The notes under the pieces: generated by a model
Database searches by the model: none
What the model saw: the letters and a program-made list of their open reading frames with translations, nothing else
What the model was told of the DNA's origin: nothing
Source: Bin80 sp965207565
GTDB lineage: Bacteria; Bacteroidota; Rhodothermia; Rhodothermales; Bin80
NCBI GenBank assembly: GCA_965207565.1
Contig: CBDBMQ010000020.1
Span: forward strand, 62,001-126,000
Direction of reading: 5' to 3'
Length of the DNA stretch: 64,000 bases
Part shown: positions 19,259 through 29,156 of the stretch, in pieces
Numbering within the stretch: position 1 is the first letter of the stretch
Layout of the letters: every line of letters starts with the position of its first letter
Translations under genes and position numbers: made by a program

Positions 19259-19731
19259 TGGGGCAGGAGTATTGCGGTTGTCTCTTGCAGTTACCACAGG
19301 CCGATATAGAGGGTTCTACCAAGCGAGCGAGCACTGAAGCTTATTTTGAGAAATGATACATCAAACTGTATTTCCCTGAACAGCTTAAGCACTCACTGGT
19401 CAATGTATCGCTCCGGTAACCAGAAAAATTCCTCAGTTGGGGAGCTTAAATCTGCAGCCTGCTTGTACCGTGGTGTCTATTTCCGTACTTTGTGGCTGAT
19501 ACCCCACCAGATGGGTTCAATCCCTGAGTTCTAAGCTCTGGGATGGTGTTTTATGTGGGCACATGGGAAATTGTCAGCACAGTGAGCAAATATGACGGGT
19601 GGATTTACAGATCTGTTTTTTTTTGGGGACATACTCAATCCCAAGGGAACTCGCGATCATTTCACGTGCTGCGCAGGTCGCTAATGATCGCGTCTTTGTA
19701 CGCTCGATTCCGCGAGAACACTACTGCTTAT
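19259..19731. other. intergenic stretch after moxR, no gene recognised
   Basis: About 470 bases with no protein-like frame on either strand. A T-run (19616-19625) and a tRNA-like GTTCAAT occur but do not form a recognisable RNA gene. The expected DUF58 gene of the MoxR cluster is missing here. Confidence 0.4.
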
Positions 19732-20028
19732 TCAAGTGAATATCTGAATCGCACCCAATAAGGCAGTTGCGATCCCGATCACCCAGAGGAAGGTGCTGTG
19801 CTGGCGATTCATGGATTCAACAAGCATGTCCATCTTTGTATTCATGGATTCAGCAAGCATGTCCACCTTTGCATTTTGAGCTTCAATCTTAGTGATTACG
19901 TTTGACCCTGCCATGTTATATTGATTTTCTAAGAATTCGTGAGTCTCCTCGGGGGATAATGTCTTCCCCTCGCTCAGTTTACGCAACAGGACGAAGCTAC
20001 GAATTGATTCAGGTCTCTGCTCTTCCAT
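19732..20028 (-). CDS. small coiled-coil protein with C-terminal membrane anchor
   Basis: 98 residues from an ATG at 20028. The first 45 residues are charged and helical. A heptad-rich segment at about 45-75 contains a near-repeat (MLAESMNTKMDMLVESMNRQ), predicted to form a coiled coil. The last 20 residues (FLWVIGIATALLGAIQIFT) form one membrane helix ending 1-2 residues before the stop. The layout recalls small tail-anchored CCDC90/DUF1640-like proteins often found near restriction or toxin genes, but a family cannot be assigned with confidence. It stands alone between moxR and the restriction locus and is transcribed leftward. Confidence 0.65.
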   Translation of the reverse strand: MEEQRPESIRSFVLLRKLSEGKTLSPEETHEFLENQYNMAGSNVITKIEAQNAKVDMLAESMNTKMDMLVESMNRQHSTFLWVIGIATALLGAIQIFT

Positions 20029-20453
20029 GTAAATTCGATAGATCTACGCGTACAAATATAATGTGTAAGGCACTCATGTTTTTTCTGATGTTTGATGTCC
20101 CTCTGCTTGGTTGGCACATCTCCGCTCAGTAACTACGGGTTCCCCACAGGCTCCACAGCCACCGGTGATCTCGCCGAACACCATTCCAGACGGAACAACT
20201 AAAGGTATTCAACAAAAACGCAAAAGTTCCCCATACCAATGTACAGTTCAGGCTATTATTTCTTAAACTAGGGTATCTTACTTTGCGTTAGGATAATTTT
20301 GTTGTGACCATCACAATGATTAGGCAGCTTTCTTTGAAGAAGTGCTGTGTGCCAAAAGAAGTAACGAAATAAGGTTTTCGATAATACCGGAGATAGCCTG
20401 CACCCTTGAGCCGGTAGGTTTTGTCAAAGCATAAGCCGGTTAATTTATTGAAC
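20029..20453. other. intergenic stretch upstream of the restriction-modification locus
   Basis: About 425 AT-rich bases between the divergent small membrane protein and the methylase-like gene. It should hold promoters for both. Nothing more specific was recognised. Confidence 0.35.
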
Positions 20454-21218
20454 ATGGAAGCTCCTCTTTTTGACACAATGTCCACTGAGACGACCTTAAC
20501 CAAGGATCGGCCCCGAGTTACTGATGAGCAATCAAAGGCTCAGGCTATTCGGAATCGAGTCAAAAAATATTTGGAGACTGCCTTGGTAGAAGATGACTCA
20601 CCTGTGCTGGTACGTGATACCGATCGTGTGGACAATTATGGTGAAGTTTTCACGCCGAATTGGTTCGTTAAGCAGATGCTGGATTATCTGCCCGGCGATC
20701 CTGTTGCGGACTTGAGCAAGTCAACGCTTGATCCTTCCTGTGGGAATGGTCAGTTTCTGACCGAGGCATTGAGACGCAAATTGGTGATAGCTGCAAAGCT
20801 CTTCGCGGAATCGTTGGATCAGGAACAGTATGAATTTGACTGCATGCGGGCATTATCGAAACTGTATGGGATAGATATTAACGCCGATACCGCTAAGGAG
20901 GCGCGCGAGCGTATGGCGGCCATTGTTTTCAAGGCGTACGAGGCGGTGGTCGGCAGTGAGCCGGAGATCGATTTCAGTTGTGCAGCAAAATTTATTCTTC
21001 AAACGAATATCGTAGTTGGTGATTTTCTGGCTGAGAATTATTCTCTGGTGGAATGGATTCCGCACAGCGAACACTCATTTGAGCGAAAGGTCTGGCCTGT
21101 GGAGGTGATTTTTTCGAAAAACCGTCAGAAAGGGACACTCTTTGAAGAGATATTGGAACCGTCCAAAACCCTGCCTCCAGCGCACTGGAGTGCAATTACT
21201 GCTGGTAGCGAAAGTTGA
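20454..21218 (+). CDS. N6-adenine methylase-like protein with SAM motif but no catalytic NPPY
   Basis: 254 residues from the ATG at 20454. A helical lead is followed by GEVFTPNWFVKQMLDYLP and the SAM-binding motif I LDPSCGNGQFLTEAL, then YGIDINADTAKEARERM, as in gamma-type N6-adenine methylases of R-M systems. The catalytic motif IV (N/D-PP-Y/F) is not found before the stop; the C-terminal 60 residues do not resemble a target-recognition domain. The gene overlaps the next by 4 bases (TTGA), so the two are translated together and may form one enzyme. It could be a split or duplicated methylase half. The frame is open to a TTG at 20421, a less likely start. Confidence 0.7.
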   Translation: MEAPLFDTMSTETTLTKDRPRVTDEQSKAQAIRNRVKKYLETALVEDDSPVLVRDTDRVDNYGEVFTPNWFVKQMLDYLPGDPVADLSKSTLDPSCGNGQFLTEALRRKLVIAAKLFAESLDQEQYEFDCMRALSKLYGIDINADTAKEARERMAAIVFKAYEAVVGSEPEIDFSCAAKFILQTNIVVGDFLAENYSLVEWIPHSEHSFERKVWPVEVIFSKNRQKGTLFEEILEPSKTLPPAHWSAITAGSES

Positions 21219-22741
21219 AAAAGCACAGACCTGACATACTTGAGTGCCTCGCGAATTTATCCAGTGACGAGGTGTTTACGCCGCCCTCATTTGCCAAACA
21301 GATGTTGGATCGTTTGCCGGATCGGGTTTGGCGGGATCCGTCGCTTAAATGGCTTGATCCATGCACGAAGAGCGGTGTTTTTCTGTATCAGGTGGCACAG
21401 CGATTAATGGAAGGTCTAAAATCGGAGATCCCTGATTACAAAGACCGCCTTGAGCATATTTATCGGAATATGCTCTATGGTATTGCTATTTCAGACCTCA
21501 CGGGGCTGATTGCGCGCCGTACCTTATACCAGTGCAAGGATGCCAGCCTAGAAACACACAGTATCATTAAGTTTGATAACCCAGAGGGCAATATTCGCTT
21601 TCCTACGGCAAAGTGCGAATGGAAGGCAGGGAGATGTATTCATTGCGGAGCGAGTGAGAAAAACGCCAAGGTTGCAGAGGGAAGAGAAGCGCACATTCAC
21701 CCCTTCCTCCACATGGATTTGGGAGAAATATTTGGAGACGATAATATGCAGGTAAACGTAATTATAGGTAACCCCCCGTATCAGATGCAGGATGGTGGGG
21801 GTATGGGAAAGAGTGCTATCCCACTCTATAACCGATTTGTCGAAAAGGCGAAAGCGATTGAACCAGAGCTGCTGGCCTTTGTCATTCCTGCCCGCTGGTA
21901 TGCGGGTGGTAAAGGGTTGGACGTCTTTCGACGGGGGATGTTATCGGATCCGCTAATCTCACTATTGGCAGATTATCCCCGTTCTGGCGATGTGTTTCCA
22001 GATGTTGATATCGCAGGAGGAGTTTGCTCATTTGTACGGGATAAGCATCACCAAGGAGATTGCTTGGTCATTCCGAACGGGAAAACAAAAGGGGCAACTC
22101 TTCGGAGGCTTGATGCACATGAAGTCTTTGTGCGGGATAGCAAAGACGTTGAGATACTCGAAAAAGTACAAAGAATATTGAAAAAGCACGGATGGGATTC
22201 TATGAGTTCCGTTGTGCGTCCCAGAAATTTCTATGGACTCCAGGCCCACAAATTACCATCTTCAGTATCCGACGAGTCACATTCTAAAGAGGCCATACTC
22301 TTAGTGACAAAAGACGGTGACAAGTACATCCCAAAAGATGCTATCACCAAGAACTCAGACACGATTGATCGTTGGAAGGTCATTGTCTCTAAAACAAGTT
22401 CTGAGCATGCGGGGGAGTCTGATAGGCAAGGGCTTCGTAATGTGATTAGTAAGCCACGAGTGATTCCTCCCGGCAGTGCACTTACAGAAACCTACCTCGT
22501 CGTTGACCTCTTCAGGCAGCACGAACCGGCGGGGCGGTTGTTGGATTATGTGAGGTCTAGATTTTTTCGATTTTTTTTGTATCTGAGAACTCCTACACAC
22601 AATCTTTCTCGGCCTTGCTTTGAGTTTGTCCCGCTCCTTCCCATGGACCAGAATTGGACGGATGAGATCTTATATGATCTCTTTGAACTTGACAGGACCG
22701 ACATAGAGCATATTGAAAGCAAGATTAAGCCCATCAACTGA
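21215..22741 (+). CDS. Eco57I-type adenine-specific DNA methyltransferase
   Basis: 508 residues, TTG start coupled to the stop of the preceding gene. Motif X/I region: EVFTPPSFAKQMLDRLP and LDPCTKSGVFLYQVAQ, where the usual GxG is altered to TKS. Catalytic motif IV is VIIGNPPYQMQDGG near residue 190. A Cys/His cluster (CEWKAGRCIHCGASEK) precedes it and may bind zinc. The C-terminal half should be the target-recognition domain. The enzyme would protect host DNA from the helicase-nuclease encoded downstream. The two methylase-like genes have repeated N-terminal halves, which suggests an old duplication. Confidence 0.82.
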   Translation: MKKHRPDILECLANLSSDEVFTPPSFAKQMLDRLPDRVWRDPSLKWLDPCTKSGVFLYQVAQRLMEGLKSEIPDYKDRLEHIYRNMLYGIAISDLTGLIARRTLYQCKDASLETHSIIKFDNPEGNIRFPTAKCEWKAGRCIHCGASEKNAKVAEGREAHIHPFLHMDLGEIFGDDNMQVNVIIGNPPYQMQDGGGMGKSAIPLYNRFVEKAKAIEPELLAFVIPARWYAGGKGLDVFRRGMLSDPLISLLADYPRSGDVFPDVDIAGGVCSFVRDKHHQGDCLVIPNGKTKGATLRRLDAHEVFVRDSKDVEILEKVQRILKKHGWDSMSSVVRPRNFYGLQAHKLPSSVSDESHSKEAILLVTKDGDKYIPKDAITKNSDTIDRWKVIVSKTSSEHAGESDRQGLRNVISKPRVIPPGSALTETYLVVDLFRQHEPAGRLLDYVRSRFFRFFLYLRTPTHNLSRPCFEFVPLLPMDQNWTDEILYDLFELDRTDIEHIESKIKPIN

Positions 22742-22885
22742 CATTTTCATCTGCAATTGAGACGTAGGCCTAACAATATTTTCAACTCAAGTGTATGGGA
22801 TGGGTGTATGATTGCATCAAGCATGGCTGGGACCGCAATGCTTCACCTGGATCACAAGCCAAGAATAAATCCTTAACTATTTGGA

Positions 22886-25312
22886 ATGGGCAGAGATAGT
22901 ACAGACCAGTTGGAGGAGAAACGGATCCCGAAGATTTATGCATACACCTATGGTGAATATCGTGAGAAAACATGGGAGCGCCGCAGTGGTGGATGTGGAT
23001 GGATGAAGGTGGGCTATACTACTAAAGATGTATATCAGCGCATCAGAGAACAAACAAGTTCCAGTGTTCCTGGTGAGATTACACTGTTGTGGGAAGAGGA
23101 GGCTATATCAGATAAGGGAGAGACTTTCAAAGATAGCAACGTACACAGGCAACTCATTGCTAATGGTGGGTATCGAGTACACAATGAATGGTTTGAGGTA
23201 ACATTAGATGAGTTGAAAACTGCGATTGCTGGGGTCAAACAAGGTCGTAGAGTAACTGCACCGGAGAGTTTTGCAATGCGTCCAGAGCAGCAGGACGCAG
23301 TGGAGAAAACAGCGGCCTACTTCCGGGGCCAGGCGGAGGATAAAGCCAAACATTTTCTCTGGAATGCAAAAATGCGATTTGGAAAGGTTTTTACCTCCTA
23401 CCAATTAGCCCTTGAAATGGGCTGGACGAAGCTGCTGATCCTCACCTATAAACCTGCCGTTGAGGATTCCTGGAGGAATGATTTGGAGCGCCATCAGGAT
23501 TTTCAGGGATGGCAATTTATTGGCAAGGGAGAAGGTTTTGAAAGTATCAATGAATCGTCTCCGTATGCATGGCTGGTGTCCTTTCAGGATATCATGCAGC
23601 GTGATGCAACAGGGGAGATAAAAGAACGTCTGGAGGAAGTATATCTGGCTGATTGGGATTGCATAATAATTGACGAATATCATTTCGGTGCTTGGCGAGG
23701 TAATGCAAAAGAGCTTTATGATTCCGATGATTCTGACGAGGAAGCAGAGCTTATAGACGACTATGATCCAGTAACATCGTTGAGTGAGGGGATTTCACTT
23801 ACCAGTAGGCATAAACTCTATCTATCAGGCACCCCATTTCGAGCCTTGGCGGAGGGAGAGTTCAGTGAAGATCAGATCTATAATTGGACCTATGCTGACG
23901 AACAGAACGCCAAGCAAACGTGGGAAGGAGAATACGGTGAGCTGAATCCGTACCAATCTTTGCCACAACTGAAGATGTTCACGTATAAGATCAGCGATGC
24001 AACCCGATCTTATGCGGAGGCTGCGTTCGACGATGAGTTCAGTCTGAACGGTTTCTTTGAAGCAAAAGTTCATGATCGAATCCCGAGATTCAGTAAGGAA
24101 AGCGAGGTGCAGAGGTGGCTGGATTGGCTTCATAAGCCGGTTGCGGTCACGGAACAGCAGAACAATCCAGGTCCTTATGCCGATCCTCAACTTCGCAGTT
24201 GCTTGCGTCATACGGTATGGCATCTTCCCGATGTAGCATCCTGTAGAGCGATGGAGAGGCTCCTGAAAGCGCCCCAAAACCCCTTTTACAGAGAGTTCAA
24301 AGTCGTATGTGCAGCAGGAAAAAAGGCTGGCATAGGGCTCAAGGCGTTGGAGCCTGTGCGAAAGGCAATCGGCGATGGTTCGCGGACAAAGACCATTACT
24401 TTAACGTGTGGCAAGTTATTGACGGGTGTTACCGTATCTGAATGGGGGGCGATTTTTATGCTTCGGGATACAAAGTCGGCCGAAACCTATTTTCAGGCTG
24501 CATTCCGGGTCCAGTCGCTTTGGACGCGTCCAATCGACAGTGATTCAAGCCAGAAAGAGATTGTCAAGCCAGTCGCGTATATATTTGATTTTGCACAGAA
24601 CCGTGCGCTGGAGATGGTATACGGATTCTGTGCAACACAGGCCAACGCGAAGGGTGAGGGGAATGCAAGCTCCGAAGTACGTGAATTTCTAAATTTTCTC
24701 CCTATTCTCGCATACGATGATGGAAAATTGGTTAAACTAGACGCAGCAAATCTGATGGATATGGCAACCTCGGGTGTTGGCTCTGCTATGTTGGCGAGGA
24801 AGTGGCAGTCCCATCGCCTAGTCAACCTGAACCGGACTGTATTGGAGGGCATCCTCAACAACGAAGAACTTCTGCAGTCACTGGAGAACATGGAAGCTTT
24901 CCGTGCTCTGCGTAAGCACACATCGGAAATACTGATCGCAGAAAAGTCAATCAAAAAAGCTAGGGCGGAGGGCAAGTCGAAGTCCTCGGTCAGCAAAGAA
25001 AAAAGGGAAATGGCCAAACGCCGAAAAGAAATTCAAGACGCCCTTCTACAATTTCTCACCAGGGTGCCCATTTTTATGTACCTGACCGACCACAGAGAGG
25101 GGAGCCTGATTGAGGTAATTCGTAACATGGAGCCTGCTCTTTTCACGAAGGTCACAGGACTTCAGATCCGAGATTTTGATGCACTCTGTAAACTTGGTGT
25201 ATTCAACACGCAGATATTGAATCAAGCAATTTATACCTTCAAACGACAGGAAGCATATAGTTTGACGGGTGAGAAGTCTCCTCATGGTCAAGAGCAAATG
25301 GGCGATGATTAG
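22886..25312 (+). CDS. GIY-YIG-type nuclease / SF2 helicase restriction subunit
   Basis: 808 residues. The N-terminal 110 residues fit the T5orf172/GIY-YIG-like nuclease pattern: IYAYTYGEYREKTWE, GWMKVGYTTKDVYQRI, then a glutamate-bearing ETFKDSNVHRQL and NEWFEVTLDELKTAI. An SF2 helicase follows. Its motif I region is WNAKMRFGKVFTSYQLALEM (usually FGKT; here V follows the lysine). Motif II is CIIIDEYHFGAW, motif III YLSGTPFRA, and motif VI-like YFQAAFRVQS. The C-terminus is helical and charged. As the likely translocating restriction subunit it would cut unmethylated DNA. It is 144 bases after the methylase on the same strand. Nuclease assignment is by pattern only. Confidence 0.78.
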   Translation: MGRDSTDQLEEKRIPKIYAYTYGEYREKTWERRSGGCGWMKVGYTTKDVYQRIREQTSSSVPGEITLLWEEEAISDKGETFKDSNVHRQLIANGGYRVHNEWFEVTLDELKTAIAGVKQGRRVTAPESFAMRPEQQDAVEKTAAYFRGQAEDKAKHFLWNAKMRFGKVFTSYQLALEMGWTKLLILTYKPAVEDSWRNDLERHQDFQGWQFIGKGEGFESINESSPYAWLVSFQDIMQRDATGEIKERLEEVYLADWDCIIIDEYHFGAWRGNAKELYDSDDSDEEAELIDDYDPVTSLSEGISLTSRHKLYLSGTPFRALAEGEFSEDQIYNWTYADEQNAKQTWEGEYGELNPYQSLPQLKMFTYKISDATRSYAEAAFDDEFSLNGFFEAKVHDRIPRFSKESEVQRWLDWLHKPVAVTEQQNNPGPYADPQLRSCLRHTVWHLPDVASCRAMERLLKAPQNPFYREFKVVCAAGKKAGIGLKALEPVRKAIGDGSRTKTITLTCGKLLTGVTVSEWGAIFMLRDTKSAETYFQAAFRVQSLWTRPIDSDSSQKEIVKPVAYIFDFAQNRALEMVYGFCATQANAKGEGNASSEVREFLNFLPILAYDDGKLVKLDAANLMDMATSGVGSAMLARKWQSHRLVNLNRTVLEGILNNEELLQSLENMEAFRALRKHTSEILIAEKSIKKARAEGKSKSSVSKEKREMAKRRKEIQDALLQFLTRVPIFMYLTDHREGSLIEVIRNMEPALFTKVTGLQIRDFDALCKLGVFNTQILNQAIYTFKRQEAYSLTGEKSPHGQEQMGDD

Positions 25313-25489
25313 ATGCGTAAAATGGCGCTTTCGTTGTTGGATCGGGATCCCCAGTGCGTACGAGTACAAGTCAAACTGATTTGCACCCCACTCTTTGGCT
25401 TTTCTGCTGAGCAATCTAATTTATTTCCAGATAGGTGTGCTAAAATACAAGCCGAGAATTTATCGCCTGATCACCAAAGCTGTAACCAC

Positions 25490-25658
25490 TTACAATAAGC
25501 GTGTGTATTCTTCAGGATCCTGAAGAATTAATGATGCACATCCAATATCATGTGCCAACTCAATATGACTGGCTTGTTTATTGAATGTGCCAATGAGTAG
25601 ACCGGGGTGACTATCATCTGTCTCTATCCATCACTGTTGAATAATCTTCCGTTTCCAT
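25490..25658 (-). pseudogene. remnant of a small coding sequence, frameshifted
   Basis: On the minus strand an ATG at 25658 opens a short frame (METEDYSTVMDRD) that stops at once. A neighbouring frame then continues with a protein-like sequence ending QDPEEYTRLL before a stop at 25490. Joined across one frameshift it would encode about 55 residues. No family is recognised. It lies between the restriction locus and the VapBC remnant, in a stretch of about 450 bases that otherwise shows nothing. Confidence 0.35.
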
Positions 25659-25768
25659 TGGTTTGGAATATTCAGGGGCCAATGCCGACATCAGCAAGGT
25701 CGAATCTTTGGAATCATAAGCGATTATCGGATTTTTACCGTAGGTGAACGCAAGAGTTTTTGACGAGA

Positions 25769-26167
25769 TCATATGTTGTCAAGTAAACGCATACTGCTTT
25801 CGCGTGCGGCTTTCCGGTCAAATGTCACCGTTTCCTGAGCCCCCGCCAACTTGGCCGTTTCAGCGATCAACGCGTCGGTAAATTCAATCAAGGTTCCACC
25901 ACGATAGATACAAGGCCAGATAACATGCTTCAATGTTTTCCAAGACGAGTTCACGCGAGAGAATCAACTCTTCAATCACATCAGCAACTTCTTCACGGCC
26001 CAATTCATATGAGGTGGACAAGACCCAACTTGTCTCGGCCAAGACAACCGAACTAACAAATCCTGAATCATTCTTAGTCCATCCATGAATTTAGATGCAA
26101 TAGCACTTTGAACCCCATCATCCTTGACGAGGTAGCGCACCAATACATTTGTATCAAGACCAATCAT
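25769..26167 (-). pseudogene. vapC: VapC-type PIN-domain toxin, two opposing frameshifts
   Basis: Starts at an ATG (26167) that overlaps the VapB gene. Frame 1 gives MIGLDTNVLVRYLVKDD, with the first PIN aspartate. After MDGL the sequence slips to another frame that encodes SSVVLAETSWVLSTSYELG (the catalytic glutamate) and LVLENIEACYLALY. It then slips back for FTDALIAETAKLAGAQ and TFDRKAAR with the remaining acidic residues. All catalytic positions can be traced, but no single frame carries them, so the ribonuclease toxin is presumably not made. Decay must be recent because the amino-acid pattern is still excellent in each frame. Confidence 0.8.
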
Positions 26168-26405
26168 TGTCTGTTGCACCCTTAGCAATCGCTTGATCCA
26201 TTTCCTCAAGTGAGGCAGATTTTTGATTTGGGCGCTGCAATATACCATCCAATGCCTTGACCGAATGGGTCCTAGGGAGCACCGCATAATTACCATTTTC
26301 CATCTCAATAAAACTTACGTGGTCACCGGGTCTGAGCCCCAAGGCGATCACAATTTCTATGGGCAGGATCACCTGACCATTTGATGAGACAGTTGCTGTG
26401 ATCAT
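26154..26405 (-). CDS. vapB: VapB-type antitoxin, AbrB/SpoVT domain
   Basis: 83 residues. The N-terminal half is a swapped-hairpin AbrB/MazE-type DNA-binding domain (MITATVSSNGQVILPIEIVIALGLRPGD). The acidic C-terminal tail (SLEEMDQAIAKGATDND) is the usual toxin-binding part. It would repress its own promoter and neutralise the PIN toxin whose gene overlaps its end by 14 bases. The antitoxin frame is intact while the toxin frame is broken, the order of decay expected for a toxin-antitoxin pair. Confidence 0.85.
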   Translation of the reverse strand: MITATVSSNGQVILPIEIVIALGLRPGDHVSFIEMENGNYAVLPRTHSVKALDGILQRPNQKSASLEEMDQAIAKGATDNDWS

Positions 26406-26583
26406 GGTTCTACCTAACTTTTGTTGATAGTGACAGAATTTTTATGAGATCAAATCTGAAATATTCAATAGCAGGTCTGGTATAAGATATCCAATAAATG
26501 AGTACAGCAAAAGGGCAAGTGTCTGACGACAATTCTTTTTCAAACGAGTGTCGCTGGACATCCTTTATACAGAGAATAGAGCA

Positions 26584-26880
26584 GCTTGTGGCGTTGCATC
26601 GGGCATTCGGTAAAACTGGTGGACGCCCGCGGTAGAATCGAAACGAAATGGTACCTCGTCAAATGTCTCGATATGGTTTACGAGTTCAAAGGTTTGCTCC
26701 TCACTCAATAGAAAGATTTGCCCGGGACTCGCCGGTCGCGTCAGAACATCCTGAGTAGACAGGGTTTCTAGTCCACAGAAATTTCGGTCCCAGTAGTCAA
26801 GAACTGAGTAGGCGAAAATTTCTGGGGGAAGACCACGGGGCTGGCCCTCACGTAGATAAACCATCCCTCCGTTCTCATAA
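26584..26880. repeat. 297-bp direct repeat, copy 1 (3' fragment of DUF4007 gene)
   Basis: Nearly identical to 29203-29499 at a constant offset of 2619 bases, with only scattered substitutions. On the minus strand it encodes the last third of the DUF4007 protein (YENGGMVYLREGQPRGLPPE to VHQFYRMPDA). Similarity ends sharply after TTCTCATAA on the right side. No start of its own is present, so this is a gene fragment and not a functional gene. Confidence 0.85.
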
Positions 26881-26893
26881 CGCTTCGCGGGTA

Positions 26894-28249
26894 TCATTCG
26901 AGTACCTCCCAATGTCCCGCCCTGTCCGAGCCAACACGACGGATGACTCCAGACGCCTTCAGGTTTTGTAGATGGTACTTTACGCCGTATGGAGATAGGC
27001 CGACCCGTTGGGCAAGCGCCGCCTGGGTCAGCCCGGGTTCGGCTTGGAGACAATCCACGATCCGGTCGCGGGCAGTTTTCTGGGCAGTTTTCTGGGTAGT
27101 CTTCTGGGTAGTCTTCCCCCGCGCTGCGTCGTCGGCCTGATAGGTTTCCGAGAACGAGAATCGTATCCACAGGCCATCCCCGCTCGCGTCTAGCCGCCAC
27201 GTCGTCGGCGGGTTCCCCGCATCGCGGCAAATGTCCACGATCCGGCGGATGCCGCGCCCCCACGCCTCAATCATTCCGGCCCGGAAGAAAGCATAGGCGA
27301 TGCGCGGGTTGTGTGGGCGCGAAGACATCTCCTCGGCAAGCAGTTCCGCCGTCCATTCGGGGTTCAGGTGGGCCGCGTTCCAGATCGTTATCCGGTCGTC
27401 TCGGACTCGAATCTGGATCGTTGTAGGGCTCGCGTAGTCGCGGTGGATGACAGCGTTGATTACAGCTTCCCGCATCGCCTCGCGCGGCACGGGGAAGGTT
27501 TCGACCCGATAGACGCCGTCATAGGAGACGAGGCCGCGGGTGTATTTCGTGTACAGCAGGTCCATGGTCCGGTCCACCTGCGCGAACAGGCAGCCCTCAA
27601 TCTCGTCCTGAAACAACAGTTCCGACCCTCGAAAGTAGCCGATCTTAACATACGCGTCCGGCACGAGCCGTGTAGGCGACGGATGGAAGAGAAGCGCGGC
27701 AGCCCTCTTCAGGTGCTCCCCGTCCCGCAGGCTCAGGTTCTCGACAAGGCTCTCAATGGGCTCGCCAAGGACCTCGGCCGGAAGCCGTCCGCTGCCGACG
27801 GCTCTGCGACGAAATGCATCGACCACGCGGGCGTCCAGCTCCTTCAGCCCGACGCCCGGTAGCGCCATGTCATCCCATGTCCTCCCGTATCTCGTCAGCA
27901 AGAAGCGGCTCAGCGCAGCCCCCCTCAGTACCTGCTTGGTGCTGCCGCTCCGGTAGTGGAACTCTCCCTTGTAGCTGATCGGGTTCGGATGCGGCTTGAC
28001 CGCGACTTCAAGGTACTCGCGGCCGGACTCCGACCTCAGGTTCACATCCACGACGATGCCGAGTAGCGACTGCGCCTTGCCGGGGATCTCTTCGAGCAGC
28101 CGGAGTACTCCTTCCAACCCGACGACGTTTCCGCTGTCGTCTTTGCCGATCTCCAGCACGCCGCCCTGCGCGTTGGCGAACCCACAGATCCATTTCAGAT
28201 ACTCGTCCCGCCAAGACCGTTTCTACTCGACGTTCTGGGTCTCAGGCAT
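26894..28249 (-). pseudogene. Schlafen/AlbA_2 ATP-binding transcriptional regulator with in-frame amber codon
   Basis: The reading frame starts at the ATG at 28249 (MPETQNVE), meets a TAG at 28223-28225, then continues as KRSWRDEYLKWICGFANAQG, the normal beginning of AlbA_2 (Schlafen) domains, where an aromatic or Phe codon would be expected in place of the stop. Downstream are 421 intact residues: AlbA_2 domain, HATPase_c_4-like region (RDYASPTTIQIRV, GRGIRRIVDIC) and a C-terminal winged helix (TQAALAQRVGLSPYGVKYHL) after a short TQKT repeat. Such COG2865 proteins are regulators, often inside defence islands. Reinitiation at an internal start could still give a shortened protein, but the AlbA_2 strand would be lost. 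Confidence 0.75.
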
Positions 28250-29148
28250 CATCGGCATAGTACTTACCACACAAGGACTCTATCTCATTGGCAATCACCG
28301 TTAACATGACTTCAAGATGTACACGATCGGCACGCTTGCGGACATCTTCCAGCGGGTCATGCTGTTGAAGAATATTGATTAAATCCATGGCCGGGATTTC
28401 GAGGCAGATACGATGAAAAATTGAAAAGATGAGTAATGGTGCGGCTGCTCCCGATGGGTCGCCTGTTCGTGAGTCCCGTTCCGCCAAGCTTTGAAGCACA
28501 TAGAGGTCGCTACGGTCGGGGTGCAGGGGGCATATTCAAGGAGCTTTCCCAACTCGTCGATGATCAGTAGAAGCCCTCCGCTGGTTGCAGTATGTACCGC
28601 TGCCGCTGTTCGCTGATATAGATCAACAACGATTTCATCGCTGATATCTGAAGATGCAATCGCTTTTGCTTCTTGAAGGATACCTCTAAGTTCATCACGG
28701 CAATCTTTTAGCTTTTTGCGGGGTTTTCCCTGATGCCGAGCGAGAGATGCAAGGAAGGCATCGGTCCCATGAATCAATCCACGTAGCAGAGCCAAGCTAA
28801 GTGGTTCGCGCGATCCAACCACCAACACAGGACAATAAACACCGGTATTCGCGCACTCTATCTTGTATGTTAGGGCAGGATCAGTGTCGGTTAGTTTGTT
28901 AAGCGCGTTGGCATTCTTCTGGAGCAAATGAGCCAGGAACAACGCAAAGGAGCTTTTCCACTGCCATAGGGGCCTATGATCGACCATGCGCGTCCGGTCA
29001 CCTGCCCAGCGGTAATCGTTTCAATCACTCGCTTGATTAGCTCACGAGCTTTCGACGTAACGATATAATTATCCAAGTCCTGATCACTGTAAAAGTCACG
29101 GACCAAGTTGGTGCTTCGCTGAAACGAGCCTCGGACAGATACGGCCAT
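28242..29148 (-). pseudogene. P-loop ATPase, inactivated by frameshifts
   Basis: Read in order on the minus strand, one frame gives VRGSFQRSTNLVRDFYSDQD and WSIIGPYGSG. A one-base loss in an A-run near 28955 shifts the Walker A lysine into a second frame (KSSFALFLAHLL), which continues to Walker B LLLIIDELGKLLEY. A second slip near 28528 moves to a third frame (LQSLAERDSRTGDPS, FSIFHRI) that runs to a stop at 28242. The gene follows DUF4007 by 8 bases. This looks like the large ATPase partner of DUF4007, shortened and broken. The final 50 residues may derive from another gene. Confidence 0.75.
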
Positions 29149-29156
29149 GGGTTCAA

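Noticed and set aside
19490..19540. tRNA-like GGGTTCAATCCC stretch
   Set aside because: No acceptor, D-arm or anticodon arm can be placed around it.
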